A stretch of 33,863 nucleotides of DNA from an uncultured Bacteroidales bacterium (GCA_947179195.1 CAMXAS010000003.1:1-33863); one strand, 5' to 3'. Shown: positions 16,442-25,240, counted from the stretch's first letter. Notes: generated from the letters alone by a model not told the origin. Numbers and translations: made by a program.

Positions 16442-17308
16442 TTAAATTCGGTTAAACATCGTAATCAGCGGTTTGACATAGTCCTCGCCCGTGGCGATAT
16501 CCGCATGGCGGATGCCGTATTTGACGAGCAGACCGTGTGTCCGCTTGGTCTGCGCCTGACGGTAGGCCGCATAGGCTTGCCGGTTGGCAGCGGAATGCGT
16601 GTCAATCATCACGGATTGGCCGCTTTCGTTGTCCGTTACGCGGAGCAGGCCCACGTCGGGCAGTTCGGTTTCCAAGGGGTCGTACAACCGGATGGCCGAC
16701 AGGTCGTGCCCCTTGGAAACGATTTTGAGCGCGTCTTCATAGGGGTGTTTGTCCATGAAGTCGGACAGCAGGAACACCGTGCATTTGCGTTTGTGGACGT
16801 TGCGGAAGTAGCGCAAGGCCTCGCCGATGTTCGTGCCCTTGTGCTGCGGCTTGAATTCCAACAACTCCCGTATGATGCGCAGGATGTGCTGCCGGCCCTT
16901 TTGCGGCGGGATGTATTTCTCCACCTCCGAGCTGAAAAACAGCAAGCCCACCTTGTCGTTGTTGGAAATGGCCGAAAACGCGAGGATGGCCGCGATTTCC
17001 GTCATGGCGAGGCGTTTGCTCTGTTCGCGCGTGCCGAATTCGTTCGAGGCGCTCACGTCGATGAGCAGCATCACGGTCAACTCCCGTTCCTCTTCGAACA
17101 CCTTGACATACGGTTTGTGGAAACGCGCCGTCACATTCCAGTCGATGAAACGGACGTCGTCGCCGAAGCCGTATTCGCGCACCTCGCTGAACGCCATGCC
17201 GCGCCCCTTGAACGTGCTGTGGTATTGTCCGGAGAAAATCTGATTCGAAAGATCCTTGGTCTTGATTTCGATTTTCCGGACTTTCTTCAATAAATCGGAC
17301 GTTTCCAT
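16442..17308 (-). CDS. DUF58-domain protein (VWA-like), MoxR partner
   Basis: A 288-residue cytoplasmic protein with no signal or membrane segment. It shows the DUF58 hallmark GQYHSTFKGRGMAFSEVREY (27-46), then GDDVRFIDWNVTAR (49-62), and a VWA-like core with a complete DxSxS metal site (Asp84, Ser86, Ser88). Later come GTNIGEALRYF and LLSDFMD. It sits five bases downstream of moxR, the standard pairing, and is thought to be a substrate or adaptor of the MoxR ATPase. The start at ATG 17308 gives the expected N-terminus. Confidence 0.92.
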   Translation of the reverse strand: METSDLLKKVRKIEIKTKDLSNQIFSGQYHSTFKGRGMAFSEVREYGFGDDVRFIDWNVTARFHKPYVKVFEEERELTVMLLIDVSASNEFGTREQSKRLAMTEIAAILAFSAISNNDKVGLLFFSSEVEKYIPPQKGRQHILRIIRELLEFKPQHKGTNIGEALRYFRNVHKRKCTVFLLSDFMDKHPYEDALKIVSKGHDLSAIRLYDPLETELPDVGLLRVTDNESGQSVMIDTHSAANRQAYAAYRQAQTKRTHGLLVKYGIRHADIATGEDYVKPLITMFNRI

Positions 17309-17313
17309 AAGGC

Positions 17314-18309
17314 TTAGGGCACTTCTACCGTATTGAGGATTTCGTTCAGGATATCCTCCGAGTGGATGTTTTCGGCTTCGGCTTCATAGGTCAGGCCGAT
17401 GCGGTGGCGCATGACGTCGAAGCAGACGGCGCGGATATCTTCCGGAATGACGTAGCCGCGGTGTTTGAGGAACGCATAGGCTTTACCGGCCAAGGCCAGG
17501 TTGATGCTGGCACGCGGTGAGGCCCCGTAAGCGATCAGCGGTGCGAATTTTTCCAGATGATAGCGGTCGGGATAACGCGTGGCGAACACGATATCCGTGA
17601 TATAGTTCTCGATTTTCTCGTCGGCGTACACCTCTTTCACGAGCGCGCGGGCCTTCCGGATGGTCTCGACCGAAACCACCGGGTTGATTTGCGGCTTCTC
17701 CTGGCCGATGTTCTGCCGGATGATTAGTTTCTCTTCCTCCTTGCTCGGGTAGCCGATGACGACCTTGAGCATGAAACGGTCCACCTGCGCTTCGGGTAGC
17801 GGATACGTGCCTTCCTGTTCGATGGGGTTCTGCGTGGCCAATACGAGGAACGGGTCGTCCAGCGGGAACGTCTCCTCACCGATGGTTACCTGGCGTTCCT
17901 GCATGGCTTCCAGCAGCGCGCTCTGCACCTTGGCCGGCGCACGGTTGATTTCATCGGCCAACACGAAGTTGGCGAAAACGGGGCCCTTCCGGCTTACGAA
18001 ACGCTCGTCCTTCTGGCTGTAAATCTGCGTGCCGATGACGTCGGCCGGCAACAGGTCGGGCGTGAACTGGATGCGGCTGAAGTTGGCGTCGATGGCCTGC
18101 GCCAGCGTTTTGATGGCCAACGTCTTGGCCAAGCCCGGCACGCCTTCGAGCAGGATATGGCCGTTGGCCAGCAGGCCGATCAGCAGGCGTTCCACCATGG
18201 CTTTCTGCCCCACGATGTTCTTGTTCATTTCCAATGTGAGCAAATCCAAAAAGGCGCTTCCTTTTTCGATTTTCTCGTTGAGTTCTTTGATGTCTATAGG
18301 CTCTGCCAT
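17314..18309 (-). CDS. moxR: MoxR-family AAA+ ATPase
   Basis: A 331-residue cytoplasmic AAA+ ATPase. Walker A is GVPGLAKT (56-63), Walker B VLADE (116-120), sensor 1 lies in LATQNPIEQEGTYPLPEAQVDRF (158-179), and an arginine finger or sensor-2 region occupies the C-terminal lid (YGASPRASINLALAGKAYAF). MoxR proteins act as chaperone-like remodelers for VWA proteins, and here the gene heads the whole DUF58/Bat operon. The ATG at 18309 follows a 45-base leader from a TATATTTG box. The upstream region carries a palindrome and direct repeats. Confidence 0.95.
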   Translation of the reverse strand: MAEPIDIKELNEKIEKGSAFLDLLTLEMNKNIVGQKAMVERLLIGLLANGHILLEGVPGLAKTLAIKTLAQAIDANFSRIQFTPDLLPADVIGTQIYSQKDERFVSRKGPVFANFVLADEINRAPAKVQSALLEAMQERQVTIGEETFPLDDPFLVLATQNPIEQEGTYPLPEAQVDRFMLKVVIGYPSKEEEKLIIRQNIGQEKPQINPVVSVETIRKARALVKEVYADEKIENYITDIVFATRYPDRYHLEKFAPLIAYGASPRASINLALAGKAYAFLKHRGYVIPEDIRAVCFDVMRHRIGLTYEAEAENIHSEDILNEILNTVEVP

Positions 18310-18354
18310 AAATGTAGGATTTTAGTCGGGGTGAACCGACTGTTTTACGGAATG

Positions 18355-18362
18355 CAAATATA
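18355..18362 (-). promoter_or_regulatory. -7 promoter box (TATATTTG) for the moxR/bat operon
   Basis: On the minus strand TATATTTGCA matches the Bacteroidota consensus TAnnTTTGC, about 45 bases before the moxR ATG. A -33 TTTG at the usual spacing is not evident; a 12-base palindrome occupies the spacer instead. The leader holds a small GTCGG...CCGAC inverted repeat (18325-18340). Confidence 0.55.
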
Positions 18363-18372
18363 AAGAAAAGCC

Positions 18373-18384
18373 CGGTCGCGACCG
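18373..18384. promoter_or_regulatory. 12-base perfect palindrome, possible operator in the moxR promoter
   Basis: CGGTCGCGACCG is a perfect inverted repeat ten bases upstream of the moxR -7 box, in the spacer where the -33 contact would lie. The surroundings are AT-rich, so the GC-rich palindrome stands out. A regulator binding here would block the promoter; that role is inference. Confidence 0.4.
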
Positions 18385-18390
18385 CGTCGG

Positions 18391-18409
18391 AAATGTTAAA
18401 AAATGTTAA
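18391..18409 (+). repeat. Direct repeat AAATGTTAA, two copies in 10-base phase
   Basis: AAATGTTAA occurs at 18391-18399 and again at 18401-18409, one helical turn apart. An inverted TTAACA follows at 18440-18445. All lie between the moxR and ruvX promoters and could bind a regulator of either operon, or simply reflect AT-rich spacer sequence. Confidence 0.4.
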
Positions 18410-18499
18410 TAAAAACAAGCGTCTCAAACACTTGATTATTTAACAAAAATCTGTTGAAAACCGCCGTCTTTGATTGTGAAATTTGGCAGGGGGATTTCT

Positions 18500-18507
18500 T
18501 ATTTTTG
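18500..18507 (+). promoter_or_regulatory. -7 promoter box (TATTTTTG) for the ruvX operon
   Basis: TATTTTTG fits TAnnTTTG and lies 25 bases before the ruvX ATG. TTG at 18474-18476 or TTTG at 18482-18485 could be the -33 element, but neither has ideal spacing. Confidence 0.5.
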
Positions 18508-18532
18508 TAAAATTTAGCAAACGTGCGTTGAA

Positions 18533-18946
18533 ATGGGTCGGATATTAGCCATCGATTACGGTCAGAAACGTTGCGGGCTCGCCGTGACGGATCCGCTCAA
18601 ACTCATCGCCCATGCGCTGGAAACGGTGCCGACGGCCAATTTGGACGCCTATCTCGCCGACTACCTGCGGCGCGAGGAGGTCGAAACCGTGGTGGTGGGC
18701 TTGCCGTTGCAGATGGACGCGACGCCCTCCGAGAGCACGCGCTATATCGAGCCTTTCGTCAAACGTTTCAGGAAACAGTATCCGCAGATTCCGGTGGAAC
18801 GCGTCGATGAGCGGTTTACGTCCAAAATGGCGTTTCAGACGATGCTGGACGCCGGCCTCAAAAAGAAGAAACGGCAGGACAAAGGCTTGGTCGATGCGCT
18901 CAGCGCCACGCTGATATTACAGACCTATATGCAAAAACGAGTTTAG
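18533..18946 (+). CDS. ruvX: RuvX/YqgF-family putative pre-16S rRNA nuclease
   Basis: A 137-residue small RNase H-like nuclease, the usual length. It shows the first acidic motif ILAIDYGQKRCGLAVTD (Asp8 catalytic), VVVGLPLQMDATPSE, the conserved VERVDERFTSKMA (Glu and Asp of the second motif) and the C-terminal KGLVDALSATLIL with the last catalytic Asp. Family members are implicated in 16S rRNA 5' processing; the Holliday junction resolvase name is historical. It heads a six-gene plus-strand operon and is separated from def by three bases. Confidence 0.95.
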   Translation: MGRILAIDYGQKRCGLAVTDPLKLIAHALETVPTANLDAYLADYLRREEVETVVVGLPLQMDATPSESTRYIEPFVKRFRKQYPQIPVERVDERFTSKMAFQTMLDAGLKKKKRQDKGLVDALSATLILQTYMQKRV

Positions 18947-18949
18947 ATT

Positions 18950-19543
18950 ATGATATATCCGATTGTTCCTTACGGTCAACCCGTATTGCGCAAGCAGGCG
19001 GCGGAAGTGCCGGCCGATTATCCGGATTTGCCCCGCCTCGTGGCCGATATGTTCGAGACGATGGCGGAAGCCGGTGGCGTCGGTTTGGCCGCGCCGCAGA
19101 TAGACCTTTCCCTGCGGCTGTTCGTCGTGGACATCCCGCCCATCGAGTTGGAAAGCGGCCCTTCGGCCGGCGTCAAGACACCCGCCGAGCCGTTCCGCAA
19201 GGCGTTCGTCAACCCGCAGCTGTTGTCGGAAGAGGGCGAGCCCTGGGGCTTTGACGAAGGCTGTCTGAGTTTCCCCGGCCTTTACGAGGAAGTCTATCGC
19301 AAGCCGGTGATACACGTGCGTTATCAGGACGAGCGATTTCAATGGCACGAGGAAACCTACGACGGTTATGTGGCGCGCGTGTTCCAGCACGAATACGACC
19401 ATATCGAGGGGCGGGTTTTCGTTGACCATCTGAGTACGTTGCGTCGGGCGATGTTGAAGAAACGGCTCGACCGCATCGCGCATGGGGACGTGCGGGTGGA
19501 TTACCGTATGAAATGGGGCGTAGCAAAGAAAAAGAAATCATGA
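18950..19543 (+). CDS. def: Peptide deformylase
   Basis: Removes the formyl group from nascent N-terminal Met. All three metal-enzyme motifs are intact: GVGLAAPQ (43-50), EGCLSFP (103-109, with metal ligand Cys105) and HEYDH (147-151, two His ligands and catalytic Glu). At 197 residues it is slightly longer than the Escherichia coli enzyme, with an insertion around residues 62-82 (PPIELESGPSAGVKTPAEP) and a Lys-rich tail. The stop overlaps the next start as ATGA (19540-19543). Confidence 0.97.
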   Translation: MIYPIVPYGQPVLRKQAAEVPADYPDLPRLVADMFETMAEAGGVGLAAPQIDLSLRLFVVDIPPIELESGPSAGVKTPAEPFRKAFVNPQLLSEEGEPWGFDEGCLSFPGLYEEVYRKPVIHVRYQDERFQWHEETYDGYVARVFQHEYDHIEGRVFVDHLSTLRRAMLKKRLDRIAHGDVRVDYRMKWGVAKKKKS

Positions 19544-22500
19544 GGAAGTTTTTAAAAAACAGCCTGGCCGTAGGCTTTTTCATCGGGCTGCTCTGTCTGG
19601 GCGCGGGCAGCGGCTTGCGGGCGCAGAACACGGCGTTTTATGACCAGCCGGAGGCGATGTTCCGCGATGCGTTTGAATTGTACGCCAAGGCCAAGTATGC
19701 GTCGGCCCGCAAGCAATTCATGCGGGTGTCGCAGAAAATGGCGGGCCGCACGGCCCCCGAAGACGATTTCTACCGGAGCGAGTCGGACTTTTATGCGGCC
19801 GTGTCCGGGGCGCGGCTCTATCACCGCAACGCGCAGGTCGATTTGCAGCGTTTCATCGAAACCTATCCGATGAGCAACCACATACAGCAGGCCTGGCGCG
19901 AGATGGGCGACTATCTGTATCACTACAAGCAGTATGCGGAAGCCTACGAGGCCTATTCGCACGTTTCGGTCGATGACCTGACGCCCGAAGAACTGGAGGC
20001 CTTCCGCTTCCATGTCGGTTACGCCGCTTTCAGCGGCAAGCGGTACGACGAGGCCAAACTCAACTTCGCCCCGCTGATTGAATCCACCGGCAAATACCGC
20101 ATCGTGGCCGGCTATTACTACGCCTATATCCTCTATATGGAGGGCAAGTATCAGAACGCCCTCAACGAATTCGCGAAGATTCAGGACGACCCGACGTTCA
20201 AGACGCTGGTGCCGTTTTACGTGCAGCAGATTTACTATATGCAGGGCCGTTACAAGGATGTCGTCGATATGGCGGAGACGCTCATGGCCTCGGCCTCGTC
20301 CAAGCGTCAGCCCGAGGTGGCGCGTTTGGTCGGCGAATCGTATTACCAGCTCGGCGACTACGACCGGGCGTTGCCCTATATGCAGTTCTATTTCGACCGC
20401 TCGGCCCAGCGTCCGGACAAGGATGGCGACTATATCCTGGGCTACATTTATTATAAACGTCAGGTCTATGATACGGCTTCGCATTATTTCCTGCGCGTGT
20501 TGAGCGTGGATAAGGACAGCGAACTGGCGCAGAGCGCGTATTACCATTTGGCTTATTGCTACGTACAGCGCGGGCAGAAGAAGTTTGCGATGGATGCGTT
20601 CCGCGACGCTTCCCGTTTGAAATTCAATCCGGTCGTGCAGGAAGACGCGATGTATCACTATGCGCAACTGAGTTACGAATTGGGCTTGGCTCCCTACAAG
20701 GAGTCGGTCACGGTCTTTACCGACTTCCTCGAAGCCTATCCGCAGTCGGCCTACAGCCGCAAGATTTACGAATATATGCTGAGCGCGTACAGCCGCAACC
20801 GCCATTACGCGGAGGCCCTGGCCGCCATCGAGAAGTTGCAGCCGTTGTCTTACGAGTTGAAGCAGGCCAAGCAGAACCTGCTGTTCAACCGCGGCATGGA
20901 AGCGTTCCGTAGCCGCAAATACCCGTTGGCCGATACGTCTTTCGTGACGGCGGCGCAGGTGTTGCCCGACGAAGCGCTGGCGGCCCGCGCGATGTTTTGG
21001 GCGGGCGAGAGCGCGTGGCAACTGGACGAGGCGGATACGGCCCTGACGCGCTACGAGGCGTTCGCGGCGCGGCCGGAAGCCGTTTCGACGCCCGAATACG
21101 CCATGGTGTATTACAATCTCGGCTATCTCTATATGGACCGCGTGCGTTACGAACAGGCGCTGTCGCAGTGGGAGCGCTTTTTCGCCGTCTGCCGCGCCGC
21201 CGACACGGCCTATCTGACCGACGCCTACCTGCGGGCGGGCGACTGCGAGTTCATGCTGCGGCATTTCGACAAGGCCGAAGCCTATTACACGAAAGTCATC
21301 GACAAAGGGCGCGAGCCCTTGGATTACGCCCTTTACCAACGGGCGCTCTGCGAAGGCGCGCAGGGACGTTACCAAGAAAAGGTGGACGGCTTGCTGGGCC
21401 TCATTGAGAATTATCCGCGCACCGCCTATATGTCGATGGCCATCAACGAGTTGGCGGCCACCTATTTGGTGCTGGAACAGAACGACAAGGCGCTGATGTA
21501 TTACCGGCAGCTCTACGAGGGCTATCCGCGTCAAGCCTTGGCGCGTGTGGCGCTTTTGAAAATCGGCATGATTTATTTCAATATGGGCGAGTCGGCGCGC
21601 GCGTTGGAGAATTTCAAGCGGCTCAACGCCGAGTATCCGGCCTCCACCGAGGCGCGGCAGGCCTTGGTCAACATCCGCAATATCTATATGATGATGAACC
21701 GCGTGGACGAGTTCTTCACCTATGTCAAGCAACTGCCCTATGCGGTCAAGATAGAGGAGGGCGAAAAAGACTCCATTACGTATTTGGCCTTGGAGAACCG
21801 CTATATGGAAGGCGATTGCGAGGCGGCGGTCAAGGGCTTCGAGCAATATTTGCAGGATTTCCCGCAGGGCTATTTCATTACGCCGGCATGGTTCTATCTC
21901 GGCGAATGCGCGTATCGGCAAGGGCAGGACAGTGTGGCGGAAACGGCTTACGCGAAAGTGGCGCAGTTGCCGGCCTGCGAGTTTACCGAAAAGGCCGTGC
22001 AGCGTGCGGCCGCCCTCAGCTACGCCCGTGGCGACTATGCGACGGCTTTGCGGTTCTACAAACAGATGGTGGCCTTGCAGAACCCGTCTTTGGAAAACGA
22101 AGCCCTGATGGGGCGGTTGCGTTGTTTCTACCGTCTCGGACAGGACAAAAATACGGAGGAAGCCGCGATTTCCTATCTGCGGCGGGAAGGCATGGCGGCG
22201 GCCGACCGTCAGGAAGCCATGCTGTATGCGGCCCGTGTCGCGGTCAAGAAAGGCGATGCCGCCCTGGCCAACCGGATGTATAACGATTTGCTGAACGCGG
22301 CCGACCCGAACATTCAGGCCGAGGCGCGCTACTATATGATAGAGCGGCGCGTGAAGGAAGGTGACTACAATATGGCCGAACAGTTGATTTTCGACTATAT
22401 CGCGGACGCGCCGGCCGAGGAATACTATCTGGCCAAGGTCTATATGCTTTGGGCCGATATTTACGAGCACAAGGGCAATGTATTGCAAGCCAAGCAGACG

Positions 22501-22671
22501 TTGCAGAGCATCATCGACCACTACGAGGGCGACGATTTGGTGACCGTCGCGCGGCAGAAATACGCGGCCATCGAGGCCGTGGAGCAGGCCGAACGTGAAC
22601 TGGAGGAACGGGAACGTGCCGAACGCTACCGTTATGCGGAGGAAGAGGAAATTGTAATCCCTGAAATGTAA
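19540..22671 (+). CDS. Large periplasmic tetratricopeptide-repeat protein
   Basis: A 1043-residue protein with a signal peptide (LKNSLAVGFFIGLLCLGAGS, cleavage near LRAQ). Almost the whole mature chain is built from degenerate TPR/Sel1-like helical hairpins rich in Tyr and Ala; examples are DAFELYAKAKYASARKQF, AWREMGDYLYHYKQYAEAYE, LGYLYMDRVRYEQALSQWERF and IGMIYFNMGESARALENF. The last 30 residues (EQAERELEERERAERYRYAEE) are a charged coiled-coil-like tail. No enzyme motif is present, so it is probably a scaffold in the periplasm or attached to the outer membrane. The start is ATG 19540 in the def ATGA overlap; an ATG at 19513 is inside def and adds a non-signal stretch. The outer-membrane protein gene follows after four bases, so the two probably act together. 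Confidence 0.85.
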   Translation: MRKFLKNSLAVGFFIGLLCLGAGSGLRAQNTAFYDQPEAMFRDAFELYAKAKYASARKQFMRVSQKMAGRTAPEDDFYRSESDFYAAVSGARLYHRNAQVDLQRFIETYPMSNHIQQAWREMGDYLYHYKQYAEAYEAYSHVSVDDLTPEELEAFRFHVGYAAFSGKRYDEAKLNFAPLIESTGKYRIVAGYYYAYILYMEGKYQNALNEFAKIQDDPTFKTLVPFYVQQIYYMQGRYKDVVDMAETLMASASSKRQPEVARLVGESYYQLGDYDRALPYMQFYFDRSAQRPDKDGDYILGYIYYKRQVYDTASHYFLRVLSVDKDSELAQSAYYHLAYCYVQRGQKKFAMDAFRDASRLKFNPVVQEDAMYHYAQLSYELGLAPYKESVTVFTDFLEAYPQSAYSRKIYEYMLSAYSRNRHYAEALAAIEKLQPLSYELKQAKQNLLFNRGMEAFRSRKYPLADTSFVTAAQVLPDEALAARAMFWAGESAWQLDEADTALTRYEAFAARPEAVSTPEYAMVYYNLGYLYMDRVRYEQALSQWERFFAVCRAADTAYLTDAYLRAGDCEFMLRHFDKAEAYYTKVIDKGREPLDYALYQRALCEGAQGRYQEKVDGLLGLIENYPRTAYMSMAINELAATYLVLEQNDKALMYYRQLYEGYPRQALARVALLKIGMIYFNMGESARALENFKRLNAEYPASTEARQALVNIRNIYMMMNRVDEFFTYVKQLPYAVKIEEGEKDSITYLALENRYMEGDCEAAVKGFEQYLQDFPQGYFITPAWFYLGECAYRQGQDSVAETAYAKVAQLPACEFTEKAVQRAAALSYARGDYATALRFYKQMVALQNPSLENEALMGRLRCFYRLGQDKNTEEAAISYLRREGMAAADRQEAMLYAARVAVKKGDAALANRMYNDLLNAADPNIQAEARYYMIERRVKEGDYNMAEQLIFDYIADAPAEEYYLAKVYMLWADIYEHKGNVLQAKQTLQSIIDHYEGDDLVTVARQKYAAIEAVEQAERELEERERAERYRYAEEEEIVIPEM

Positions 22672-22675
22672 AGCC

Positions 22676-24433
22676 ATGAGCAAGATATCATTCATCATAC
22701 CCCTTGGGTTGGCCGGCATGCTGGCGGTTCCGGCGGCCCAGGCGCAGACGGCGGACGACCAACCGTATCAGGAACGGGTGGTGGTCGTGGCGCCCTACCA
22801 ACCCATGTTGGACGTCGTGCGCAAACCGCTTTTGCAGCCGGAGGTGCCGGCCGATACGACGCACCGTATCGATACGGCCGTTTACGAAATCATTTCCCGG
22901 CCCGTGCAGACGACCTATCCGGTGGAGAACATCAAGCCGGCCAAGGTGGCGGGCGAACCCGTGGAACGCTTGTTCAACCAGCATCTCAAAATCGGGTTCG
23001 GCAACCATCTTTCGCCCTTGGCCGAGGCCTATGTCGCGATGGGGCGTTCGCAACAATACGGGGTGGCCGCCTCCTACAAGCATCATTCGGCCTATGGCAA
23101 TATCAAGGATTACAGCCAGTTCAAGACCGACCACTCCTACAACGAAGGCGATTTGTCGGGCGAGATTTTCGCCAAGAAATTCCGGGTGCGGCTCGAATTG
23201 GATTACCGTCAGACCAAAGTCAACGCCTATGGCATCCGCGACGGGCTTTACGATACCATCGTCAATTTGTTGGCGATGAATGAGGATTTCCGCAAGATTT
23301 ACCGCGACCAGCCCGTGCGTTGGTTTCAGAATATGGACGGCCGCCTGTCGATAACCGACCGCGCGACCGACCCGAACGACTGGCGTTACGATGCAGGCCT
23401 CTATTACGACTTCGGGCGGAACAACTGGCACGGCGTGGAGAACATCATCGAGGCCGACGGCGGTTTCTCCAAGCGGGTGGCGCAGAAATCCGATTACGTT
23501 GACCGTTTGGATATCAGGGCGCGCGTTTTCTTCGGCGACTATCTGCACCGTACGCATCAGGACGACCCGGTCGATAATGCGTTCCACCTGCGTTTGGAAC
23601 CGACCGTGTCTTACCATTACGACATTTGGGATTTGGATGCAGGCTTGTGCTTCCATGTATTCGGCGACAGCCGCGACGGCAACAAGTTCCAGTTCAACCC
23701 GCGCGTGCGCTTTAACGTGCAGGCCGTGCCGGATATCCTGAGCCTGTATGTGGGCGTGGATGGCCATGTGAAGCGCAATACGATTCAGTTTATTTCGGAC
23801 ATCAACCCGTTCCTGCACCCGTTCGATGTCGAGGATTTGGCTTTTTCGCGCGACAAACTGTATGTCTATCTCGGTGTCAAGAGCAATTTGACGCGGGAAA
23901 TAGACTTCGCGTTGACGGCGTCCACGCATTGGTTGGGCAACCAGATGAGTTTCGATTATTACTATTATCCGTACCAACAGAGTGTGGCGGGGGAGGCTTT
24001 GGTCGGCTATAACGATTTCAAGCCGCTCTATACCGAAAAGGTCTTTCAGTTCCAACTCAAGGGCGAATTGAACCTGCATTGGGACGACCGCATCCTGGCG
24101 CACGTGGAGGCCGAATACAACTATTACAACCAAGCCTTGCTCTATACGCCGGCTTTCAGGGGCGGGGTCATGTTCCGCTACGACATCGGGCATAAGTTCA
24201 TCGTCACGTCCGAAATCGCCGGTTATACGAATATGAAGGCCCACGACCATTTCGGCCGGGAGGTAACGCTCAAGGGCGGCTTCGATTGGAGCGCGGGCTT
24301 GGAATACCGCTTCTTCAAGCGTTGGTCGGCCTTCGTCAATCTGAACAACCTGATAGCCTACCGTTATTACCGTTGGTACGACTATCCCACCTATCGGTTC
24401 AACGTCATGGCAGGTATCACGTTTTCATTCTAA
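22676..24433 (+). CDS. Outer-membrane beta-barrel protein, function unknown
   Basis: A 585-residue protein with a signal peptide (FIIPLGLAGMLAVPAAQA). A short N-terminal segment (RVVVVAPYQPMLDVV ... ENIKPAKVAGEPVERL) is followed by about 480 residues of alternating polar/hydrophobic strands with many Tyr, Phe and Trp and short Asp/Asn turns. The chain ends in Phe after GITFSF, the C-terminal signature of beta-barrels inserted by BamA. It looks like a TonB-receptor-type barrel without a recognisable plug domain, or a porin-like barrel. It is co-translated with the TPR protein (gap of four bases). I do not recognise the specific family. Confidence 0.75.
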   Translation: MSKISFIIPLGLAGMLAVPAAQAQTADDQPYQERVVVVAPYQPMLDVVRKPLLQPEVPADTTHRIDTAVYEIISRPVQTTYPVENIKPAKVAGEPVERLFNQHLKIGFGNHLSPLAEAYVAMGRSQQYGVAASYKHHSAYGNIKDYSQFKTDHSYNEGDLSGEIFAKKFRVRLELDYRQTKVNAYGIRDGLYDTIVNLLAMNEDFRKIYRDQPVRWFQNMDGRLSITDRATDPNDWRYDAGLYYDFGRNNWHGVENIIEADGGFSKRVAQKSDYVDRLDIRARVFFGDYLHRTHQDDPVDNAFHLRLEPTVSYHYDIWDLDAGLCFHVFGDSRDGNKFQFNPRVRFNVQAVPDILSLYVGVDGHVKRNTIQFISDINPFLHPFDVEDLAFSRDKLYVYLGVKSNLTREIDFALTASTHWLGNQMSFDYYYYPYQQSVAGEALVGYNDFKPLYTEKVFQFQLKGELNLHWDDRILAHVEAEYNYYNQALLYTPAFRGGVMFRYDIGHKFIVTSEIAGYTNMKAHDHFGREVTLKGGFDWSAGLEYRFFKRWSAFVNLNNLIAYRYYRWYDYPTYRFNVMAGITFSF

Positions 24434-24451
24434 CCCTCAATACGCAAGGTC

Positions 24452-25240
24452 ATGGAGATTTGCCGGGATTTGGAACAGTGGCGGCCGGTCCGCAACGCGG
24501 TCGTGACCGTCGGCTCCTACGACGGCGTGCACCGTGCGCACCGCTCCATCATCGATTTGCTGAACCGGCATGCCGAGGCCGAGGGCGGGGAGAGCGTCTT
24601 GATAACGTTCAGCCCGCATCCGCGCTTGGTTTTGCAGGGCGAGGAGGCGTTCAGGAAGAATTTCAGGCTGTTGACCACCGAACAGGAAAAAGAGGAATTG
24701 TTGGCGGCGGCCGGCCTGCGGAACCTGTTGGTCCTGCATTTCGACGAGGCTTTCGCCGCCATGCCCGCCGAACGCTTCGTGCGGGAAATCCTGGTGGAAC
24801 GCCTGCGGGTCAAACGCATGATTATCGGCTTCAACCATAACTTCGGGCACGACCGTCAGGGCGGCTACGAACAGATGGTGGCCTTGGGCGCGCAATACGG
24901 CTTTTCGGTGGAACGCTATCCCGAATATACGGTGGACGGCCAGGCGGTCAGTTCCTCACAGATACGTCGCCTGTTGCAGGCCGGCCGCGTGACGGAGGCC
25001 AACCACTTGCTGGGCTACGCCTATTTCATCAACGGGGCCTGGCATCAGGACGTGTTCGAAGCCTCCAGCAAATTCAAACTCCGTCCGGCGGCGGGGCATT
25101 ATCTGACGAAAGTCAAGGTCAACGGGCGCTACTATTATACGGTGGCCAAGATAGACGGGGACATCCGTCTGTCCGACCTGCCGTTTTTGCAAGAGGGCGA
25201 CCACATGAAGGTACGGTTTTTAAAGGAGATCAGTTTATGA
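24452..25240 (+). CDS. ribF: RibF-like FAD synthetase with degenerate riboflavin kinase domain
   Basis: A 262-residue protein. Residues 1 to about 185 are the FMN adenylyltransferase module, with VTVGSYDGVHRAH (18-30; the usual HxGH is HRAH here), TFSPHP (52-57), GFNHNFGHDRQGG (126-138, where the family mostly has D at N128) and SSSQIRRLL (167-175). Residues 190-262 align in position with riboflavin kinase, but the GFPTAN nucleotide/metal loop, the GR before it and the C-terminal catalytic Glu region are absent. The protein is also about 45-50 residues shorter than standard RibF. It probably makes FAD from FMN or is a specialised flavin or nucleotide transferase; flavokinase activity is not expected. 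It overlaps yggS by four bases. Confidence 0.82.
   Translation: MEICRDLEQWRPVRNAVVTVGSYDGVHRAHRSIIDLLNRHAEAEGGESVLITFSPHPRLVLQGEEAFRKNFRLLTTEQEKEELLAAAGLRNLLVLHFDEAFAAMPAERFVREILVERLRVKRMIIGFNHNFGHDRQGGYEQMVALGAQYGFSVERYPEYTVDGQAVSSSQIRRLLQAGRVTEANHLLGYAYFINGAWHQDVFEASSKFKLRPAAGHYLTKVKVNGRYYYTVAKIDGDIRLSDLPFLQEGDHMKVRFLKEISL

Noticed and set aside
19552-22719. A 1055-codon open frame on the minus strand opposite the TPR gene
   Set aside because: Its translation is an antisense shadow rich in His, Arg and Val with no signal peptide or family motif. The opposing TPR protein has clear repeats and a signal peptide. GC-rich codon use leaves the reverse frame open.
22688-24250. A 520-codon minus-strand frame opposite the outer-membrane protein
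   Set aside because: It is the reverse shadow of a barrel protein with a signal peptide and terminal Phe; it has no start context or motif.
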